A stretch of 64,000 nt of DNA, taken from positions 558,001-622,000 of the forward strand of contig OX637625.1 of the NCBI GenBank assembly GCA_951802195.1. Reading direction: 5' to 3'. A model generated the notes under the pieces. That model was not told where the DNA came from. It made no database searches and worked only from the letters and a program-made list of their open reading frames with translations. This DNA comes from Tausonia pullulans. Lineage: Eukaryota > Basidiomycota > Tremellomycetes > Cystofilobasidiales > Mrakiaceae. Made by a program: the position numbers and the translations under genes. This document shows, piece by piece, positions 58,537 to 64,000 of the stretch (the first letter of the stretch is position 1; each line of letters starts with the position of its first letter).

Positions 58537-61500
58537 ATGGCTCCTCGTCGGTCGCTTCCTAACGCCGCAGCTGAGTCATCGTCCGCCCCTTCGTCGTCCA
58601 CCACTCGGCGCGCGGCTCTCAGTGGGCCGCCCGCATCCTCGGCGACCACCACAGCGACAGCCTCGTCCTCAAATGCGAGTGCGAGCCGGACGAGCCACGC
58701 CCCCATTTCGTCGTCGTCCTCGGCGCCGGCTGTCCCAGCCTTCCTCAAGAAGGACCGAACTCGACGTCAGAAGCTGGTCATCAACGACAGGGGGATCGAC
58801 CCGGAGCTGCTCAAGAACATCCCGGAGTACTCGGGCCCGCTCCCCTTCAAGATCTGGTCAACCAAGGACTCGGTCAAACGGAGGAACAATTATGAGCGCC
58901 GGGCGAGGGCGACGATCGCAATGGCGATGCGCATCGAAGAGATCCGCCAGCAGATGGCAGGACGTGCGCCGACGGGACCGATTGAGTTGACGGAGCAGCA
59001 GATCAACGATATCCTCCAAGTCAAGGAGATTAAGCTCGAGCAAAACGTGTACGTGTCTTCTGTGGCGGCGTACCTCTATCCCTCCATCGATGCTCGTGTG
59101 GACTGATGGAGTCAACCGGAATCAATCCCCATTTCTCCCCCTATCCCTCCTTATATGCCTAGACTCCCGCGTGGGACCCAAGTTCGCGCTCTCATGAAGC
59201 TGCAGAAGGTGGCCAACGGAGGCAAGGCCCTCAAACTTGCCGAACGCAAAGCCCTACTCGCCCATGGCGGAGGCGCGGCAGCACTTGGCCTCAACTTGAC
59301 AATGTCGTCTCCTACAGGCTTCGACTCGCCGCCGCCGAAGGAGGAGTCAGTCCCGTACAGCGGCAAGAGCATCAAGCTCAAGATTCCAGTCTCCGTGGCC
59401 CCGTCGTCGTCGTCGTCGTCGACGAGCACGAAGGTGGTCCAAAAGCGCAAGCGCATCATGTCCCCAACAGACGACAGGGAAGAAGGCGATGAGTCGGAGC
59501 TCTCCAATGCGGTCAGCGACGACAATGAGGCCATTGAGATGACCAACAACGAACAGCTCAGTGACCTCGACGCTTTAGATTCCACTGCTGCTGCTGTCGA
59601 GCTCGGCAAGGTCAAGCGCATCGTCCGGCGCGAGGAGGCGCGCGAGAGGGAGGAGCAGATGCGCGCCACCGCGGCGTCCTCATCGCGTCGGCGATCGACG
59701 CGTCAGGGGCGCGCGTCCACCGCGGTTGCCATTGCCGATCCCTTGGTCGAGTCAACGCAAGATATGGTCGAGACTCTGAGGACGACGGCGCTCTTTGAGG
59801 AGCACCTGAACCCGCCGCCGAAATCCAAGGTCCAGCCGGGGCCAGCGGGCGTCAAAGACTTCCTCATGGAAGGCCTCTACTGCAACTCATCGCACACCGA
59901 GGACGCGCCAGTGGAAGCAGTCTCAATGAATGGAGCTTCGAACGCCACGCTTATATCAGACGACGAGCCCAAGAAGAAGAGGCATCGCAGGTCGTATTTC
60001 GAGGTCGTCACTGTCCTCTCGGATGGCACAATGGTTCCCGGCAAGCTCCCGCTCGACATCCCCGTCGACTTGGAGAGGGACGACGAAGAACAGGCTGGAG
60101 AGGCCATTGACCCCGAGCAGGCGTTCTCTAAGGCGCTTGAGGAGGAGAACGAGAAGGACAACGTTCGCCGGCGCCTGCGCTTTCGCACTTCCATAGGCGG
60201 CGGTGGGGGATGTAGTGCGTTCTCGAGTCGGAGCAGTTCCCCTTCTCCACCCATCAATACCTCCGTCCCTATTCCCTCTACGAGCCTCGGTACACCCATC
60301 GGCACGAAGCCTGCTTCCAAGTCGGCGGTGGTAACTCGGTCGGCTCGATCCAAGGCGGCTGCCGCCTCTCATAAGACTCCCTTCACGTTCCCCTTGCCAA
60401 TTCACTACGGCCTGCAACTGCTCGAGCGCGAGCGCGACTTCAAGCTCACATACGACATCATCTGGGAGTGGGAGCAAGGGGGACTTGGCGAACCGAGGCC
60501 CGAGTCATCATCAGGTGGAAAGAAGGTGCCCAGTGTCTTCAAGGCGATCGTAAAGAGTACGAGCTACATTCCTTGCTATCTCAACTGCCTTGAACCTGAC
60601 CTCGACGCCTATCCCGCAGACGTCTTTCCGGAGCGGCCGAGGGACAAGGCGCCGATCGCTGCCGTCTGTGACTGCAAGCTTCCGGAGGGTGAAGATGAAG
60701 AGGGCTGTGGCGACAGCTGCATCAACAGGTGCGCCCCCAGTACGCTTCAACTACATAGCACTTGTCACATTCGCTGACGTAAGTGCGTTTCTGGCTCTCT
60801 TCTCTCAGGATGCTGCAGTACCTTTGCTCCCCCAAGACGTGCCCCTGCGGCGATAGGTAGCTACAACCCTGACCGTCTTACCCGCGTTCTCAGGCTTACC
60901 GACATTTCCGCAGTTGCTCCAATAAATCGCTTTACCGGCGCGCTCGTCCTGGCATGAAAGTCTTCTGGGTGAGCCCGTTCTCTAGCGAGTCTGCATGCGA
61001 GCGCGCCGTTTGACCTTTCTCTTCTGTCAAGACCGGCGACCGTGGCTTCGGTCTCAAGGCGCTTGAGGACATTAATGAGGGCGACTTCGTGACGGACTAC
61101 CGTTTGTTTCTTCGCGCTCCCTCCTATACCGTAATCATCTACTCATGACTTTCGTGTCTCTCCCAGGCGGTGAGGTCATCCCCATCCCAACCTATTACAC
61201 GCGTATCATCTCGACCTACTCCACCCGCTCGGATTTCTATGCCCTCGAATATGGAGAGGGCGAGGTCATTGATGCAGGCCTCAAGGGCAACGTTGCACGG
61301 TTCATCAACCGTGCGTCCCTGTACTGGCTTTCTTCATGCACGGGCGAAACTGAAATTGGCCTAAATTGATCAAAACCAGACGGTTGCGATCCGAACCTCG
61401 AGGTCCGTAAGTACACGACGCTCGGTGAGGGCATCGAGGAGTACGAGATCGGCCTCTGGGCCAAGTGCGACATCCAGGCGGGCGAGGAGCTCTTCTACAA

Positions 61501-61733
61501 CTACAATGTGAGCCCCATCGCTTCCACTCCCTCTCCTCCCATCCCAGACTGACATCTTTGGGTTTGTTCAGTTCGATTCCTTTTCCAATCGGCCGAGCAA
61601 CAGCGGTGCCGCCTCGACATCAGAAGACACGCCGGCCAACCTCGCCGATGGCGGAGGCGGATGTCAAAGATGCTGCTGTGGGGCCGAGGCATGCACAGGC
61701 TGGATCGGAGGTAAGAAGGGGAAGAAAAAGTGA
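58537..61733 (+). CDS. ASH1-like histone H3K36 methyltransferase (AWS-SET-postSET)
   Basis: Nuclear SAM-dependent lysine methyltransferase. Eight exons give 894 residues: 58537-59048, 59163-60728, 60809-60856, 60914-60968, 61032-61101, 61167-61310, 61380-61507 and 61572-61733; the frame closes exactly. The first 690 residues are Ser-rich and charged with nuclear-type basic patches (KKKRHRR). An AWS zinc domain follows (AVCDCKLPEGEDEEGCGDSC, then LCSPKTCPCGDSCSNKSL). The SET domain has GDRGFGLKALEDINEGDFV, TDYRGEVI, YALEYGEGEVIDAG, the FINHGCDPN cofactor motif and GEELFYNYNFDSF. A post-SET CxCG-type cluster near the end (GCQRCCCGAEACTGWIGG) precedes a Lys tail. AWS-SET-postSET at the C-terminus, with no WW or SRI domain, points to the ASH1/NSD branch and not Set2. 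H3K36 as target is known for that branch, not shown here. Confidence 0.87.
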
Positions 61734-61890
61734 TAAAGCCTGTTCGTAGTTCGATTGGCTTTCGGGTCGATTGATGTATGGTCTTTCTCCGTTTCGTTAT
61801 GACCCTCTCTCTTTCTCGTTCTCTTATTTCCTGTTGTGTGGCAGCTCCGACTCTAAGATACACTTGATTCAATTCATACTTTAGCACTCT

Positions 61891-64000
61891 CTAAACCGCC
61901 GCCAGGCCCTGCTGTCCTGTAGAGACAATCTTGTCGATCGTCCTTGCTCGGAGCGTCGTGTCGCTGAAGAGGGCCCGGACGAGGCCGACCAGCTCGTCCG
62001 TAGCGAAGTCGATGAGGGCGCCCGTCTCGAAAAGGTAGGAGAGATCAGCGAGGCTTGCCTCCTAAAGCAGGCCATCAGCGACTGCTGTGAGACTCAGGAA
62101 AAGAGGAGAGGAGAGAAACAGACAAGAAGCTCGGAGAGGTAGCAGAATTTGAGCCAGTTCGGGACATGAGCCACAACGAGCGAGGGCTAGGCAAGCACCG
62201 GTTTGACGTCAAAAAAAAACTGTCAACGCAGCAGAAGGATAGGCTGACTCACCTCCCCAGGCTCAAGGACGAAAAACGACTCCAGCGGCTGCAGCGTCTC
62301 CCGGCACAGAGAGGCGATCCGCTCTGACTCGCGGGCCGTGATGTCCTGGAGTGCCAGGACGTCACTAAGAATACGTTGGAGGACGGCCGCGAGGAGCAGG
62401 CCGAGCGCTTTAAGGTGGCGGCCGAGCGGGAGGACGGGCTGCGAGAGACTTAGCATTATCAGATAGTGCAAACAGAGGCATAAGGGGGAGAGCGGTACGC
62501 ACCTCCCATGCCTTGGCCAGGAGACCAAGCTTGAAGGCAACGCGCTGGCAGGCGAGCTCGGCGTCCTTGATTTTCTTCTCGTTTGCCATGTCCACGAACG
62601 AGTGACTGCCCTCATTGAGGAGGTCGAGGAGGCTTCGTATTTGGATGCCCTACGTATTGAGGGACGCGCGGCGAAGGCGGCGAAGGAAATGATCAGCACA
62701 TGGCAGGGACGTCTGAAATAAATCAACGACGCACCACTTCCCCCTCAAAGACTCGATCCGAGAGTGCGTCGAGCCTCTCGCGTTCGACCGTAGCGTCCCC
62801 TTCATCGCCTTTCAGGACCATTCTTGCTTGCGAGGCAAGCCACTCGTACTCGTTCGCCAACATCATCGCCCGCGCAGGGCTCTCGCCCAGGGCAGTCGCA
62901 TGTACTACGGGCGTGAGCGCGCGTGCGAGGGCAAGCACGTCCGGACCGGCCTTGGCGAGATGAGCCGAAGCGGATGAGGCTGCGGCTTGGGTGTCGTTTC
63001 TGGTGAAGAGGATGAGGCAAAACAAAGTCAGCGGTCTGCAAAAAGGTGACTCAGCGCACAGTAACAGAAACACGCACCTCATGTTGGAACCAACTCGCCC
63101 AAGCTCCTCTGCCTCGTGTTTAACGACCGCAAGCGCCTCGATGACTCTCTTGGCACGCATCGTCACGAGGAGCCGCTCCCGGATGATCTGCGGTCCCTTT
63201 GGAAGAATCTCCTTCACCTCAGGCACCGGATCCGCCTCCACCGGTTCTACCGTAGTGTCCGCCTCCGGTTTGTTCATAACGTCAATCGACTTCCTCCGTC
63301 CCAGCCGCATTCCTCCACTCTTCGGCGCTCGCAAACCAGGGCTCTCAACGACAAACGTCTGCGCCGGCACCGCTTCATCCGTCTGCAAGCTGCCCATGCT
63401 CGGACTCCTCTCCGAGCCATTCCGTCTCTGGGAGGCACGGCCAAGCTTGCGGGCCTCGCGCGTGGGAGCTGTCGGCTTGAGGATGACAGGTGGCTTGGTG
63501 TCGTCATCATCGTCGTCACCGAAGCCCCAGCCGTCGTCGTCATCGTCTGCCGCCGGTAGTGGGGGAGGAGGCGAAGGAGGAGCAGGAGCCGGGGTGACGT
63601 TGTCATCATCAAAGCCCCAGCCATCCTCCTCCGCCTCCTCTTCCTCAGCCGCTGCTTGAGGCGGCCGAGGCGGAGATGGCGTCGGATCAATCGGGACAGG
63701 AGGCAGAGGCAGCGGCGTCGCAACCTCCTCTTCCTCAGCTCCGAGGCCCCAGGCGTCCTCCCCTGCGTCGTCCTCCGCCTTGATAACAACCGAAGGGACC
63801 TCTTGCCTTCCAGAAGCGAAGCCGGGCTGATCCCCTCCAGTCTCCATGTCCTGCTCCTGCTGCTTCGACGGTTGCTCCTCCCCAACGACCCTTTCCCTAT
63901 CCCAAGTGAATGTCTCCCACCCCCTCTCCGCAAAAATCTCATGCCTCACATTTCCCAGCACATCTCCACGCCGCCACTTCGCCCAAGCGGCCCAAAGCCC
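61891..64000 (-). CDS. ZW10/Dsl1-family vesicle-tethering protein, 5' end beyond the window
   Basis: Peripheral ER protein of the Dsl1 (NRZ) tether that captures COPI vesicles returning from the Golgi; ZW10 members also act at kinetochores. The frame is open to the right edge, so the N-terminus is missing. The visible part starts WAAWAKWRRGDVLGNVRHEI, then an acidic, Pro-rich stretch with three tryptophan motifs: EDAWGLGAEEEE (about 63740-63770), EEDGWGFDDD (63610-63640) and DDGWGFGDDDD (63505-63545). A helical C-terminal part follows with LLVTMRAKRVIEALAVVKHE, MMLANEYEWLASQARMVL, ESFFVLEPGE and the conserved end LADLSYLFETGALIDFATDE, LVGLVRALFSDTTLRARTID, with TAG at 61891-61893. The end block and acidic Trp loop fit Dsl1/ZW10; the loop would bind coatomer. 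The SET gene ends 157 bases away on the other strand. Confidence 0.75.

Noticed and set aside
1-64000. CRISPR array, rRNA, retroelement or DNA transposon
   Set aside because: No regularly spaced repeats, no rRNA blocks and no transposase, reverse transcriptase or long terminal repeats were seen in any frame.

Overview
The window is nuclear DNA of a fungus, most likely a basidiomycete of the Pucciniomycotina and plausibly a red-yeast relative in the Microbotryomycetes (Rhodotorula, Sporobolomyces, Leucosporidium). The evidence is the GC-rich coding sequence with C/G-ending codons, the many short GT-AG introns of about 50-100 bases, the pyrimidine-rich intron ends and leaders, and the gene content: UDP-xylose synthase, a two-domain Vps10, Pmt4, Mic10, Spc2 and an ASH1-type SET protein. 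No bacterial, viral or retroelement genes, CRISPR arrays or rRNAs were seen, and no convincing tRNA. All genes were read by eye from splice signals and protein similarity remembered from known families, so exon borders are best models and not proof.

Layout. 1-5.5 kb: 3' part of an ABP1-like actin-binding gene (minus, cut by the left edge), divergent from MIC10 (a mitochondrial cristae protein with a 12-base exon), then UXS1. 5.5-8.6 kb: no gene, a long pyrimidine-rich leader. 8.6-17.3 kb: two paralogous coiled-coil genes of unknown function in the same orientation, with the O-mannosyltransferase PMT4 between them. 17.4-26.1 kb: VPS10 sorting receptor and ribosomal protein eS24, both minus. 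26.1-30.3 kb: a lower-GC stretch with scattered protein-like reading frames but no gene I can name. 30.3-35.2 kb: the meiotic MutS homologue MSH4, split into many small exons. 36.4-47.8 kb: a triose-phosphate-translocator-type transporter, a stand-alone RsfS-domain protein, a membrane-anchored parallel beta-helix protein, BET4, a 136-residue unknown, an NTF2-like protein and a Gln/Ser-rich protein. 47.8-51.3 kb: no gene recognised. 51.3-64 kb: SPC2, divergent from a leukotriene-A4-hydrolase-like aminopeptidase; a small disordered 93-residue gene; an ASH1-like histone methyltransferase; and a ZW10/Dsl1-type tether cut by the right edge.

How the genes fit together. Several serve the secretory pathway: PMT4, SPC2, VPS10, BET4 (Rab prenylation), the Dsl1/ZW10 tether (Golgi-to-ER COPI vesicles) and UXS1 with the sugar transporter. 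They are interspersed with unrelated genes, as is normal in fungal chromosomes, and I do not claim a cluster. The strongest leads are the coiled-coil paralogue pair around PMT4, two genes whose first coding exon is just the start codon, and the small hidden gene at 57.1 kb.
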